DNA of 37,607 bases from Chromatiales bacterium (ex Bugula neritina AB1) (GTDB lineage Bacteria; Pseudomonadota; Gammaproteobacteria; Granulosicoccales; Granulosicoccaceae): assembly GCA_001730015.1 (NCBI GenBank), contig MDLA01000201.1, forward strand, positions 1 through 37,607, in the 5' to 3' direction. Below the pieces are notes generated by a model. It worked only from the letters and a program-made list of their open reading frames with translations, searched no databases and had not been told where the DNA came from. The stretch's first letter is position 1; every line of letters begins with the position of its first letter. Below, piece after piece: positions 15,931 through 24,218 of the stretch. Made by a program: the position numbers and the translations under genes.

Positions 15931-17538
15931 TCATCTGCCAAACACCAGATCCGGGAGCCACAGCGCCAGTTGTGGAAACATGAGGACCACCAGAATACCT
16001 ATAACCTGCAGCATAACGAACGGGATAATTCCCCTGTAGATATCCTGCATTTTAACCACCGATGGCGCTACTCCTTTCATATAAAACAGGGCGAAGCCAA
16101 ACGGTGGCGTGAGGAACGAGGTTTGTAAATTCACCGCCACAAGTATCGCAAACCAATACGTTACCTGTGCCTCAAGGAACTGTCTGGCAGCCATGTTGGC
16201 GGGGGCCTCCAGTCCCAGGTGTGATGCAAATTCAGGAGCCAGCGTGCGTATGACCGGTGCGAAAACCGGCAGGATAATCAGAATAATTTCGAGAAAGTCG
16301 AAAAAGAAACCCAGCAGAAAGATCACTGCCATCAGAGAGATCAGCAGCATCCACGGGCCGAGCTCCAGAAATTCGATAAACTCGATAATCAAGTCTTCGC
16401 CGTATACATTTCTGAAAATAGTCGAGAAGGCCGTTGCACCGACAAAGATGAAAAAGATCATTGCCGTCGTGAGAGTGGTGCGGTCGACAACACTTTTCAG
16501 AACGTTGAAATTCAGTGTGCCATTAAAAGCGGCGAGTACCATGGCACCAAACGCACCAACACCGGCAGCCTCTGTTGGTGTGGCCCAGCCACCGAAGATA
16601 GAACCCAGTACCATTACTATCAGAAATATAGGTGGTACAAAACCGAGCAGAATTCCACCCCACAGTGTGTTGCCTTCGATTTTCCCGATAACCATTGATG
16701 CCGTAAATATGGCAAGGAATGCAATAAGCCCCCAGTTGAAGCTAGGGAAAATGTTAGCTTTGGTCAGGAACCAGGCGGCCGCGACGATGACTGCCGAAAC
16801 CACGGCAAATAAAACTACGTTCCGCTTTTTAACCGGATCGAGCACAATTGCGTCTGCTGGAAGGGGGGGCGCCAGTGATGGGTTAATCGAGCAGACGGTA
16901 ATAATATAAACAAAGTACAAACCCGATAGAATCAGGCCGGGAATAATTGCTCCGATAAACAGATTACCGACAGATACTGCTAGCAGGTTTGCCATCAAAA
17001 CCAGCATGATGCTTGGTGGTATGAGAATGCCGAGTGTTGCGCTCGATGCAATAGTACCTGTGGCAAGGGCCGGGCTATAGCCTCGACTTAACATGGTCGG
17101 TAAAGCGAGCAGTGTCATCATCACGACCGATGCACCGATAATCCCGGTGGTGGCCGCCATGATTGTACCCATAACGGTGACGGCCAGAGCCAGACCGCCG
17201 GGGATGCGTCGCAACATTACCTGCAGAATATGCAGAAGATTCTCGGCGACTTTAGATTTCTCAAGCATTGTACCCATGAAGATAAAGCAGGGAATGGCAA
17301 CGAGTATTGGATTCTGCACTGCACCTGATGCACCGTCCCCTCCCCAGATTCTTTGCACAACCTGATAAAAGACTGCAAAATCAAGAAACTCTAACTGCCA
17401 GGCGAGCAATCCAAACAGGGTGGATATGCCGCCAAGTGCAATGGCCACCGGTAAGCCGGTGAAAAGAGTGAGCGCCAGAGCCAGGAACATATAGGCGCCG
17501 ATGAACTCATAAAGGTGATCGTAAACTGTTTCCCACAT
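15931..17538 (-). CDS. dctM: TRAP transporter large permease (DctM)
   Basis: The 535-residue protein is a membrane protein with 12 or more spans. GTIASSATLGILIPPSIMLVL, ATTGIIGASVVMMTLLALP and FGGWATPTEAAGVGAFG are family signatures of the large subunit, which forms the Na+-driven elevator of TRAP importers. It is longer than the typical ~430 residues, mainly through a central insertion after the IPPS region, as in TRAP systems of the TakM type. It follows the small permease gene by 11 bases. The last gene of its operon, it converges on the MFS gene. Confidence 0.93.
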   Translation of the reverse strand: MWETVYDHLYEFIGAYMFLALALTLFTGLPVAIALGGISTLFGLLAWQLEFLDFAVFYQVVQRIWGGDGASGAVQNPILVAIPCFIFMGTMLEKSKVAENLLHILQVMLRRIPGGLALAVTVMGTIMAATTGIIGASVVMMTLLALPTMLSRGYSPALATGTIASSATLGILIPPSIMLVLMANLLAVSVGNLFIGAIIPGLILSGLYFVYIITVCSINPSLAPPLPADAIVLDPVKKRNVVLFAVVSAVIVAAAWFLTKANIFPSFNWGLIAFLAIFTASMVIGKIEGNTLWGGILLGFVPPIFLIVMVLGSIFGGWATPTEAAGVGAFGAMVLAAFNGTLNFNVLKSVVDRTTLTTAMIFFIFVGATAFSTIFRNVYGEDLIIEFIEFLELGPWMLLISLMAVIFLLGFFFDFLEIILIILPVFAPVIRTLAPEFASHLGLEAPANMAARQFLEAQVTYWFAILVAVNLQTSFLTPPFGFALFYMKGVAPSVVKMQDIYRGIIPFVMLQVIGILVVLMFPQLALWLPDLVFGR

Positions 17539-17549
17539 AGCCTCTGCTC

Positions 17550-18251
17550 TTAATTATTATGCTGTTGCGAGGCGCTGGCTGCTGCTTCTTTAGCAGCCTT
17601 CTCCCGTTGCAGTAATTCTTCTGCTTCCCGACGGGCATCGGCAAGCGCGGTTGACTGATCAGAGAAAATAGACAGACCGTCGATGGCTTCATCCTGTTCC
17701 GGTTGTGACCCGAACAGATAGGCCCACAACCGGAAGATGGTCGCAAGGATCGCTGCAAAGAGCACCAGAAAGCCCAGCACCATAAATGATTTGGGGATGT
17801 ATCTCATCGGGATACCTGTCATGGAATCCGAGCCTTCGCCCTGGCTCCACGATAACGCTACCATATCGCCGGAAAATTTTATCATGAGACACAGAAACGG
17901 CACGCCGAGGATCAGCAGGCCTAATAACTCCATCCAGCCCTGTTTTCTGCGTGGCAGCATTTCCCGAAAGATATCAACTCTCACGTGTGCGTTATGGAGA
18001 TAACCGATTCCGAAGGAAAACATCAGCAGAACCGCATGGAAGTGCCATTGCAGATCCTGAAGAATGGTGGAGACAGAAAAGCCGTAATCTGCTGTAAAGC
18101 CTGAAAAATACAGCCGGGTCAGGTCGATTTTTCTAGTGATAACATCGAACATTATCACGAATATCAGCGGCAATATGACCCAGCCGACAGCCAGTCCTAC
18201 TTTCCGGGCAACGCTGTCCATTGTGCCCGCCAGTTTTAAGATGCTACTCAT
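17550..18251 (-). CDS. dctQ: TRAP transporter small permease (DctQ) with charged C-terminal tail
   Basis: The 233-residue protein has four membrane spans, with WHFHAVLLMFSFGIGYLHNAHVRVDIF as the conserved DctQ segment. It partners the large permease. It is longer than usual because of a C-terminal tail of about 50 residues (ALADARREAEELLQREKAAK) that is likely a cytosolic helix or coiled coil. A terminator hairpin separates it from the upstream binding-protein gene. Confidence 0.9.
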   Translation of the reverse strand: MSSILKLAGTMDSVARKVGLAVGWVILPLIFVIMFDVITRKIDLTRLYFSGFTADYGFSVSTILQDLQWHFHAVLLMFSFGIGYLHNAHVRVDIFREMLPRRKQGWMELLGLLILGVPFLCLMIKFSGDMVALSWSQGEGSDSMTGIPMRYIPKSFMVLGFLVLFAAILATIFRLWAYLFGSQPEQDEAIDGLSIFSDQSTALADARREAEELLQREKAAKEAAASASQQHNN

Positions 18252-18314
18252 AATACGCTGACCATATATTCAACCGATGCGTGAATTCTATATATTTTAG
18301 TGCGACCATAAAAA

Positions 18315-18341
18315 AGACAGCGTACCGGAGGTACGCTGTCT
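18315..18341 (-). terminator. Rho-independent terminator between TRAP binding protein and permease genes
   Basis: AGACAGCGTACC (18315-18326) and GGTACGCTGTCT (18330-18341) are perfect 12-base arms with a 3-base loop. On the minus strand the hairpin is followed at once by a run of six T. It lies 20 bases after the binding-protein stop codon and before the permease genes of the same operon, so it should limit read-through and keep binding protein in excess over membrane subunits. Confidence 0.9.
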
Positions 18342-18361
18342 GATATTACTGAAAGATGCTG

Positions 18362-19417
18362 CTATTTGAGGTAACCGCGCTCGCCCCAGACTTTGTACTT
18401 CTCATGGAAAGCTGTATAGCTTTCCCACATCTTTTTCGCATCAGGGTTGCTGCTGATTTCTTCTTCCAGCACTTCTTCCCACGCTGCACGAAACTGGTCG
18501 AGGATTTCGTCGGGCCAGACTTTGTTCTGCACGCCGTCAGCTTCGTTGTCGATCATTGCCTGGAACTGTGAAGATTCGCCGTCAGCAAATTGCTGAGTAA
18601 TATTCGCATCACATGCAGTTTCCAGCATCGCCTGATACTCGTCAGGTAGTGCGTTCCACTTATCCATGTTGATCAGCAGCTCGTTGGTGGTTGCCTGCTG
18701 ATGCCAGCCGGGGAAGTAGTTGTACTTGGCGATCTGGTAGAAACCGTATGAGCGATCAATGGCAGGCATTGAGAATTCAGTCGCATCAATAGTTCCAAGC
18801 TCAAGCGCCGGGTAGATGTCGCCACCAGCCAGCTGCTGAGTTGATACACCGAACTTCTGCATTACCTTGGCGCCAACACCGAAAAAGCGCATTTTCAAGC
18901 CTTTCAGCTGATCCAGAGAAGTAATCTCTTCGCGGAACCAACCAGAAGTTTCTGGTGAAATGAAGCCACACAGCAAATACTTGATGTTGTCGCGTGCATA
19001 CAGTTCAGAGATGAGCTCATTGCCGCCGCCATGCTTGATCCAGGCTAGAAATTCACCAACTCCGGGTCCGAAAGGCCAGGTTGATGCAAAGGCGAATGCT
19101 GAGTTTTTGCCCTGGTTGGCACCCGGTGTACCCCAGGCTGCTTCGAAGCCACCCTGACTGACCGGATCGTAGTAGGCGTAGCCGCCTGCAAGTGCGCCGG
19201 GCTCAAAAAATTTGATATCGAAGTCACCGCCGGACATACGCTTAACTGCTTCGGCGATGCGTGGCCCCGGTGGCCCGATTACCGCTACATTCGATCCAAA
19301 TGCACCATGCATTTTCCATCGTACTTTTTTTGCAGCGTGTGCTGGCGATGCAATTGCAACAGCCAGTGCCGCTGTGCCCGCGAGCAAAACAGCACGTTTA
19401 AGTAGGGTTGATTTCAT
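18362..19417 (-). CDS. dctP: TRAP transporter solute-binding protein (DctP/TakP-like)
   Basis: The 351-residue protein starts with a signal peptide (MKSTLLKRAVLLAGTAALA, cleavage likely after AHA) and continues KKVRWKMHGAFG. The segment AGGDIYPALELGTIDATEFS followed by KYNYFPGWHQ resembles TakP, a binding protein for 2-oxo acids such as pyruvate; R in LKGLKMRFFG would bind the carboxylate. It delivers ligand from the periplasm to the DctQM pair. The start is fixed by GGAGG seven bases before ATG 19417; the longer open frame to 19462 lies in the leader region. An oxo-acid ligand is an inference. Confidence 0.9.
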   Translation of the reverse strand: MKSTLLKRAVLLAGTAALAVAIASPAHAAKKVRWKMHGAFGSNVAVIGPPGPRIAEAVKRMSGGDFDIKFFEPGALAGGYAYYDPVSQGGFEAAWGTPGANQGKNSAFAFASTWPFGPGVGEFLAWIKHGGGNELISELYARDNIKYLLCGFISPETSGWFREEITSLDQLKGLKMRFFGVGAKVMQKFGVSTQQLAGGDIYPALELGTIDATEFSMPAIDRSYGFYQIAKYNYFPGWHQQATTNELLINMDKWNALPDEYQAMLETACDANITQQFADGESSQFQAMIDNEADGVQNKVWPDEILDQFRAAWEEVLEEEISSNPDAKKMWESYTAFHEKYKVWGERGYLK

Positions 19418-19783
19418 TGAATCCTCCGTTGTTTTATAGATTCGAGCGCAATGCCGACCCACCAGGCATTACCCCGGCCGGGTTCAATAATGATAATTGA
19501 GCCGGTATATGTCAACCGATTATTGGTGATACCAGCTGATCGACGCGTGTTGATGAACCCTGCTTTATCGAGTGTTGAATCAACTGGCTTGTCTGGAAAC
19601 GGTGTTCGCAGGTAGAGAAATGCACCAAATTTATGTAGCCGGCTGGCTTGTCCGGGAATGAGGATCGTTGCGAGGGTGTGAGTAGTTGAGTTAGATGGTA
19701 CGATCAATTTACGTGAGCGGTTTTTCATATTCAGCCCAATAGACCGCAAAAGCCAGCCAGGCAGATGGCTCCGCTGTAGATCT
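19418..19783. other. Leader and promoter region of the TRAP operon
   Basis: Apart from the promoter at 19487-19515 and a leader of about 60 bases I see nothing assignable. A 131-codon minus-strand frame (19414-19809) covers the region but overlaps the promoter, the Shine-Dalgarno site and the flanking genes and has no family features, so it is not called as a gene. Confidence 0.5.
19487..19515 (-). promoter_or_regulatory. Sigma70-type promoter of the TRAP operon
   Basis: On the minus strand TTGACA (19510-19515) is a perfect -35 box, followed after 17 bases by CATTAT (19487-19492), which matches four of six -10 positions. Transcription would begin near 19480, giving a leader of about 60 bases before ATG 19417. 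Confidence 0.7.
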
Positions 19784-20554
19784 TCATCCTCCGACGGCCA
19801 CATGAGCACGAGCGAGTAACTTCTCGTAATAAGGCAGGTGAAAGGTCAGGTAGTCGCGCAGCATTGGCGCTTGTCCGGCTAATTTTTCAAAGCGTGCGAT
19901 ATCGTTTTCTGCTTCGCCTGCGGCGATCGGTCTGATTGATTCGCTTGCCATGACACCCTGGTGCCAGCCGCTGACCTGCTGCCAGTCATCCGGGCTTTTA
20001 GCGTGCCAGCTAAACGCGTGATCGAGGTTGTCCAGACCTGTATATTTCCACAGTGAGCGTATGCTGGTGCGCGGGTCAGTTCTTACCATCTCTGCGCGGA
20101 TCACAAACGGGCTGATGTTCATTTTCAGAAGGGCGGAAAAGTGGCGCCATTGAGCATGCAAGCCGATTTCTTCACATGTCACTGCCGCATCAAGATTGTA
20201 GTACGAGGCAATCGACGCATACGGGCTGCGGATTAGAAAGCAGTGACACAGGCGTTTGCAGAATGCGGTGTCCTCGAGTAGCTTAGGAACAACGTAGTAG
20301 CTCATGTCTTTGAGGAACACGGGACCTTGCCTGGCACGATCCAGAATCATGTCGCGAACGTCGGCGTAGGCAACCGGATGATCCTCCCGTACCTCAAAAT
20401 ACGGCATCCGGCGAACCTGTCGATTAACGTAGTAGTCGTACATGAATGGTTCATGCTGACAGTGCAGATCGCCGCGTTCACGCATGATGCGTTCTATTGC
20501 TGTAGACATGGAACGCGGGTGGGCCCAAAGCGCGATGATTTTATGATCGGTCAT
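19784..20554 (-). CDS. Sulfotransferase-like protein
   Basis: The 256-residue protein starts with IALWAHPRSMSTAIERIM; the PRSxST element matches the 5'-phosphosulfate loop of PAPS-dependent sulfotransferases. The central segment CFLIRSPYASIASYYNL matches the 3'-phosphate-binding region (R-x-P-x-x-S). It would therefore bind PAPS or a similar nucleotide in the cytosol, acceptor unknown. It lies 106 bases downstream of the FAD oxidoreductase gene on the same strand. No sulfate-activation genes are nearby. No clear ribosome-binding site precedes the ATG at 20554. A role in phosphonate use is possible but there is no direct evidence. Confidence 0.75.
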   Translation of the reverse strand: MTDHKIIALWAHPRSMSTAIERIMRERGDLHCQHEPFMYDYYVNRQVRRMPYFEVREDHPVAYADVRDMILDRARQGPVFLKDMSYYVVPKLLEDTAFCKRLCHCFLIRSPYASIASYYNLDAAVTCEEIGLHAQWRHFSALLKMNISPFVIRAEMVRTDPRTSIRSLWKYTGLDNLDHAFSWHAKSPDDWQQVSGWHQGVMASESIRPIAAGEAENDIARFEKLAGQAPMLRDYLTFHLPYYEKLLARAHVAVGG

Positions 20555-20660
20555 GGGAATCAGTCTATCTCAGAACCCCCCTGTCTCAGAAGCACTGCTG
20601 AGTGGATCTACACTATCTGTGACCGGTGGTTTTCTATACACAAGGCCTGGCTGGACAGTG

Positions 20661-21833
20661 TCAGATTCGCGAAGTATCACTACCCAGTAAGGTATTAATA
20701 ACATCTTCAGCCACGGCGAAACCGTGCGTCATGCCCTGGCCGTTTACGATGGTAACAATCGTGGTTCCATTGACCGGTGATAATTTCACCACGCTGGTAT
20801 CAGCCTTATAGGCGTAGTGCCCGAGCCAGCGTTGCTGGATTCTATGTTCCGGCAGGGTGATCATGGTGTTCAGCTCCTGCAACATTAACTCATCGATGCT
20901 GGCGTTACGCTGTGATATACCGCCGTCGGGTTCGTTATGAGCCCTGCCATAGTGATGAGAATCGCCAATAGTGATGCTGCCATCTGATTCCTGACTGGCA
21001 ATAACATGTATTCCGTGGGTAAGGTACTGCTGGCAGTGCTGCTGCTGATACGCCCTGAGAGCGGCGATGCTTTTGCAAGCGGCGAATGCGTCATAGCGGG
21101 CTATACTCAGCCCGCCGAGCACAAATGGTTGTACTTTCCACTGCATCGGCTGCGGGTATGTTCTTAGCATCTGCAGTTCACAGCGTGTAATGCCGCAAGA
21201 CTGAAATGCCTCGGGAAACAGCGTAGAAAATTCGTCGCCGCCACAGACAATAAACTGATCGCAACGAAACTGGCCGGTGGAGGTTTGAAGAAACGGGAGC
21301 TCAACCGCACGGACTTCGGTGTTGAAGTGAATCGTAACTGCGTATTCCCGCTGCAGCCACAAAGCAATTTTGCGGGCGACGTTGCGCTGATCAACCTTCC
21401 ATGCGTCCGCACACCAGAGCCCTCCCACGGACGATTTAAAGTTAAGGCCGCTGCCATACTGTTCGAGTTCAGCTGCTGCAAGCCGTTTTGAGCGTGCCGC
21501 AATTACACTGCCTGAGTCTGCGAATTCTTCCAGTACATCCATTTCCGCACGCACGCGAGCCATAAACAGGCAGCCGCAGTGGCTTAAATCGAAATCTGCT
21601 CGCGCCGAAATTTCAGTCCAGTGAGCGAGTGTGCGCATTGCACTGTCGAGCGCCGGACCTTCCGCCTGAGCGGCAACCGCCAGCATACCGAAGTTGCGCG
21701 TAGTGGCGCCCAGTGCCTCGCTGTTACGCTCGAATACGGCAACCGACAAACCCGCTCGCGCAGCATGGTAAGCATGGGCAAGCCCCAGAATGCCCGCGCC
21801 GACGATTCCGATATCTGTTTGTGTTTTCTCCAT
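20661..21833 (-). CDS. FAD-dependent oxidoreductase, TIGR03364/PbfD type (aminophosphonate-linked)
   Basis: The protein (about 390 residues) is a D-amino-acid-oxidase-like flavoprotein. The N-terminal GIVGAGILGLAHAYHAARAG is the FAD-binding Rossmann motif; FERN follows as the ribose-binding acid. The C-terminus reads GQGMTHGFAVAEDVI. It matches my memory of the TIGR03364 family, which occurs in phosphonate clusters; members called PbfD oxidise N-methyl-AEP to phosphonoacetaldehyde and methylamine. Its place next to the divergent AEP importer gene fits this role. ATG 21833 begins the conserved region; the frame extends to 21878. The family call is strong from context, the exact substrate is inferred. 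Confidence 0.85.
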   Translation of the reverse strand: MEKTQTDIGIVGAGILGLAHAYHAARAGLSVAVFERNSEALGATTRNFGMLAVAAQAEGPALDSAMRTLAHWTEISARADFDLSHCGCLFMARVRAEMDVLEEFADSGSVIAARSKRLAAAELEQYGSGLNFKSSVGGLWCADAWKVDQRNVARKIALWLQREYAVTIHFNTEVRAVELPFLQTSTGQFRCDQFIVCGGDEFSTLFPEAFQSCGITRCELQMLRTYPQPMQWKVQPFVLGGLSIARYDAFAACKSIAALRAYQQQHCQQYLTHGIHVIASQESDGSITIGDSHHYGRAHNEPDGGISQRNASIDELMLQELNTMITLPEHRIQQRWLGHYAYKADTSVVKLSPVNGTTIVTIVNGQGMTHGFAVAEDVINTLLGSDTSRI

Positions 21834-21888
21834 GCACGTGATCTTATAGATGAAGATATTGTTGCGGGTAGAATGCATGTATCGCTAT

Positions 21889-21908
21889 TTCCTATCGTTT
21901 GTTAGGAA
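21889..21908. promoter_or_regulatory. Inverted repeat between FAD oxidoreductase and aepX genes
   Basis: TTCCTA (21889-21894) and TAGGAA (21903-21908) are perfect 6-base arms, 8 bases apart, in the only divergent promoter region of this pair. The half-site TTCCTAT is the reverse complement of ATAGGAA in the putative LysR box at 27356-27370, so both could be sites of the LysR regulator encoded at 26460. The spacing and arm orientation differ between the two, which weakens the case. Confidence 0.45.
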
Positions 21909-22007
21909 TTATCGATTTGATTTCTGCGTGGCAGGATTCACACTGGCTTGGCTCAGTAGCCGGGTTGCCGGCATAACGAAACTTTGTAAACTGGAGGAAT
22001 TCACTTA

Positions 22008-23027
22008 ATGATGCGAAATTTGCTTTGGGCACCGCTCACCGCCGCAGCGCTGGCGACCACATCGTTGTCATTTGCAGCAACAGAACTCACCGTCTACACA
22101 GCGGTAGAGGCGGAAGACTTAAAACGCTACGCGGATACCTTCAACGAAGATCATCCGGACATAACAATAAACTGGGTGCGTGACTCCACAGGTATTGTTA
22201 CCGCTAAACTGCTTGCAGAAAAAAACAATCCACAGGCCGATGTTGTGTGGGGACTTGCAGCTACTTCGCTGTTGTTGCTGAAAAGCGAGGGAATGCTCGA
22301 ACCCTATGCACCGGCAGGTGTAGAAAAGCTTGACCCCAAGTTTGTCGATAAATCCAATCCACCGGCCTGGACTGGCATGGATGCCTGGGTTGCTTCGGTT
22401 TGTTATAACACCGTCGAAGCAGGAAAGCTCGATCTCAAGCCGCCGACCTCCTGGAAGGACCTCACCGATCCCATGTACAAAGGTCATGTGATCATGCCGA
22501 ACCCGAATTCATCCGGTACCGGCTTTCTCGATGTTTCCAGCTGGTTGCAGATGTTCGGCGAAGAGGATGGCTGGAAATATATGGATGCGCTGCATGAGAA
22601 TATAGCCCGCTATACGCATTCAGGCTCAAAGCCGTGCAAACTGGCGGCTTCCGGTGAAATTCCAATTGGTGTGTCTTTCGCGTTTCGCGGAGCAAAATCG
22701 AAGGCTGCCGGCGCGCCGCTGGAAATCATAGTGCCATCAGAAGGTGTTGGCTGGGATATGGAAGCCACTGCTATTATTGCCGGTACTGCTAATCTTGAAG
22801 CCGCTCAGGCGCTGGTCGACTGGTCGATCACCGAAAAGGCCAATAGAATGTATAACGTTGGTTATGCGGTTGTTGGTATGCCGGGTATAGCGCAACCGGT
22901 TGAGCACTTCCCTGACGGCCTGCTCGATGCCATGATCGACAACGATTTCGAATTCGCAGCAAATAACCGCAAACGCATTTTATCTGAATGGCAGTCACGC
23001 TACGATTCCAAATCTGATCCCAAGTAA
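22008..23027 (+). CDS. aepX: 2-Aminoethylphosphonate ABC transporter substrate-binding protein
   Basis: The 339-residue periplasmic protein begins with a signal peptide (cleavage after LSFA) and then TELTVYTAVEAEDLKRYADTF, the start typical of AepX/PhnS2-type binding proteins, distant relatives of iron-binding FbpA. DVVWGLAATSLLLLKSEGML and GVSFAFRGAKSK are further family landmarks. It captures AEP for the AepVW permease encoded downstream. GGAGG stands 10 bases before the first of two adjacent ATG codons. A strong terminator hairpin follows before aepV. The ligand is inferred from similarity and from the PhnW/PhnY/PhnA genes in the same locus. Confidence 0.9.
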   Translation: MMRNLLWAPLTAAALATTSLSFAATELTVYTAVEAEDLKRYADTFNEDHPDITINWVRDSTGIVTAKLLAEKNNPQADVVWGLAATSLLLLKSEGMLEPYAPAGVEKLDPKFVDKSNPPAWTGMDAWVASVCYNTVEAGKLDLKPPTSWKDLTDPMYKGHVIMPNPNSSGTGFLDVSSWLQMFGEEDGWKYMDALHENIARYTHSGSKPCKLAASGEIPIGVSFAFRGAKSKAAGAPLEIIVPSEGVGWDMEATAIIAGTANLEAAQALVDWSITEKANRMYNVGYAVVGMPGIAQPVEHFPDGLLDAMIDNDFEFAANNRKRILSEWQSRYDSKSDPK

Positions 23028-23039
23028 CACTCATCTGCT

Positions 23040-23067
23040 AACCGCCCACGATATACTGTGGGCGGTT
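23040..23067 (+). terminator. Terminator hairpin between aepX and aepV
   Basis: AACCGCCCAC (23040-23049) pairs perfectly with GTGGGCGGTT (23058-23067) around an 8-base loop, followed by the T-rich GTTTGTTATG. It lies 12 bases after the aepX stop codon inside the transporter operon, so it should favour binding protein over ATPase and permease, as in the TRAP operon of this window. Confidence 0.8.
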
Positions 23068-23104
23068 GTTTGTTATGTCGTGATCTGATGACGCAAGAGA
23101 ATCT

Positions 23105-24208
23105 ATGAGCCAAAGTGGCGAAAACAGCTATCTGCAAATAGAAAACTTGTGGAAGGCATTCGGTAATTTTATCGCCTTGCAGGATGTCTCGCTGAATGTC
23201 CGGCAGGGTGAGTTCGTGTGCTTTCTCGGCCCGTCCGGTTGCGGCAAAACCACTTTGCTCAGAGCGATCGCGGGGCTTGACTACCAGAGCCGGGGAACGA
23301 TTGTTCAGGAAGGCAGAGATGTCTCTCTGCTGCCGCCGTCACAGCGTGATTTCGGCATTGTGTTTCAATCATACGCGCTGTTTCCCAATCTTACTATTCG
23401 TAAAAATATAGCGTTTGGACTGGAGAATACCGGGCGCAAAAAATCAGCTATCGACACCCGCGTTGACGAACTATTACAGCTGGTCGGCCTGCCGGAGCAG
23501 GGTAATAAATACCCGGCTCAGTTATCCGGTGGCCAGCAGCAGCGCATTGCGCTGGCGCGTGCCATTGCAACGTCCCCCGGTCTGTTATTACTCGATGAAC
23601 CGCTTTCTGCACTCGATGCAAAAGTCCGGGTTCGCTTGCGCCATGAAATAAAATCGTTGCAGCGTGAGCTTGGCGTTACCACGATCATGGTGACCCACGA
23701 TCAGGAAGAAGCACTGGCGATGGCGGATCGCATTGTTGTGATCAATGAAGGGCGTATAGAGCAGACCGGCTCACCCACCGAGATCTACCAGAATCCACAG
23801 ACATTATTTGTGGCTGATTTCATCGGCGAGATGAACCAGTTTACAGCAACAATCGATGAAAGCCGGCAACTGCGTATCGGCGACAGCGGCTTTCACTGCC
23901 GCCCGCATGATTTTGCCACTGGCGCTGGTGTAATTGCCGCTATTCGACCGGATAACATTGTTCCTCATCCGCAAGACTATAAATCACAAGAGACGAACCA
24001 CCACAGCGTTTTGCTGAAGGATATGGAATTTCTAGGGTCTTTCTGGCGCTGTCATTTGCAAAACGCCGATTTCAAGTCCACCAGCCTGATCGCCGATTTT
24101 TCGACCAACGCGGTGCGTCGGCTCGAGCTTGAACCGGGCAGGGAAATGGTTGTTCAGCTACCTGAAGACAACATGATGGTTTTCGCTGCTGGCGAATCCG
24201 CCGCATGA
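23105..24208 (+). CDS. aepV: 2-Aminoethylphosphonate ABC transporter ATP-binding protein
   Basis: The 367-residue protein has Walker A GPSGCGKTT (42-50), Q-loop Q88, the signature LSGGQ (140-144), Walker B LLLLDEP (160-166) and the switch histidine in MVTHDQEEA. A C-terminal TOBE-like domain follows residue 240 (IAAIRPDNIV). It energises AEP uptake with the large permease encoded 10 bases downstream. It belongs to the PotA/FbpC-like group that includes PhnT2. Confidence 0.92.
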   Translation: MSQSGENSYLQIENLWKAFGNFIALQDVSLNVRQGEFVCFLGPSGCGKTTLLRAIAGLDYQSRGTIVQEGRDVSLLPPSQRDFGIVFQSYALFPNLTIRKNIAFGLENTGRKKSAIDTRVDELLQLVGLPEQGNKYPAQLSGGQQQRIALARAIATSPGLLLLDEPLSALDAKVRVRLRHEIKSLQRELGVTTIMVTHDQEEALAMADRIVVINEGRIEQTGSPTEIYQNPQTLFVADFIGEMNQFTATIDESRQLRIGDSGFHCRPHDFATGAGVIAAIRPDNIVPHPQDYKSQETNHHSVLLKDMEFLGSFWRCHLQNADFKSTSLIADFSTNAVRRLELEPGREMVVQLPEDNMMVFAAGESAA

Positions 24209-24218
24209 GTCTTGTGTA

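Noticed and set aside
16109..16909. Long plus-strand open frame of 266 codons
   Set aside because: It is antisense to the TRAP large permease, whose membrane-protein signatures are clear; the frame is rich in S, T, I and A with no family features, as expected of a shadow.
19414..19809. 131-codon minus-strand frame upstream of the TRAP binding protein
   Set aside because: It covers the promoter, the GGAGG site and the start codon of the TRAP gene and overlaps the sulfotransferase-like gene end; no recognisable domain.
21909..22007. PhoB box upstream of aepX
   Set aside because: No pair of CTGTCAT-like direct repeats with 11-base phasing was visible in this gap or in 27336-27454.
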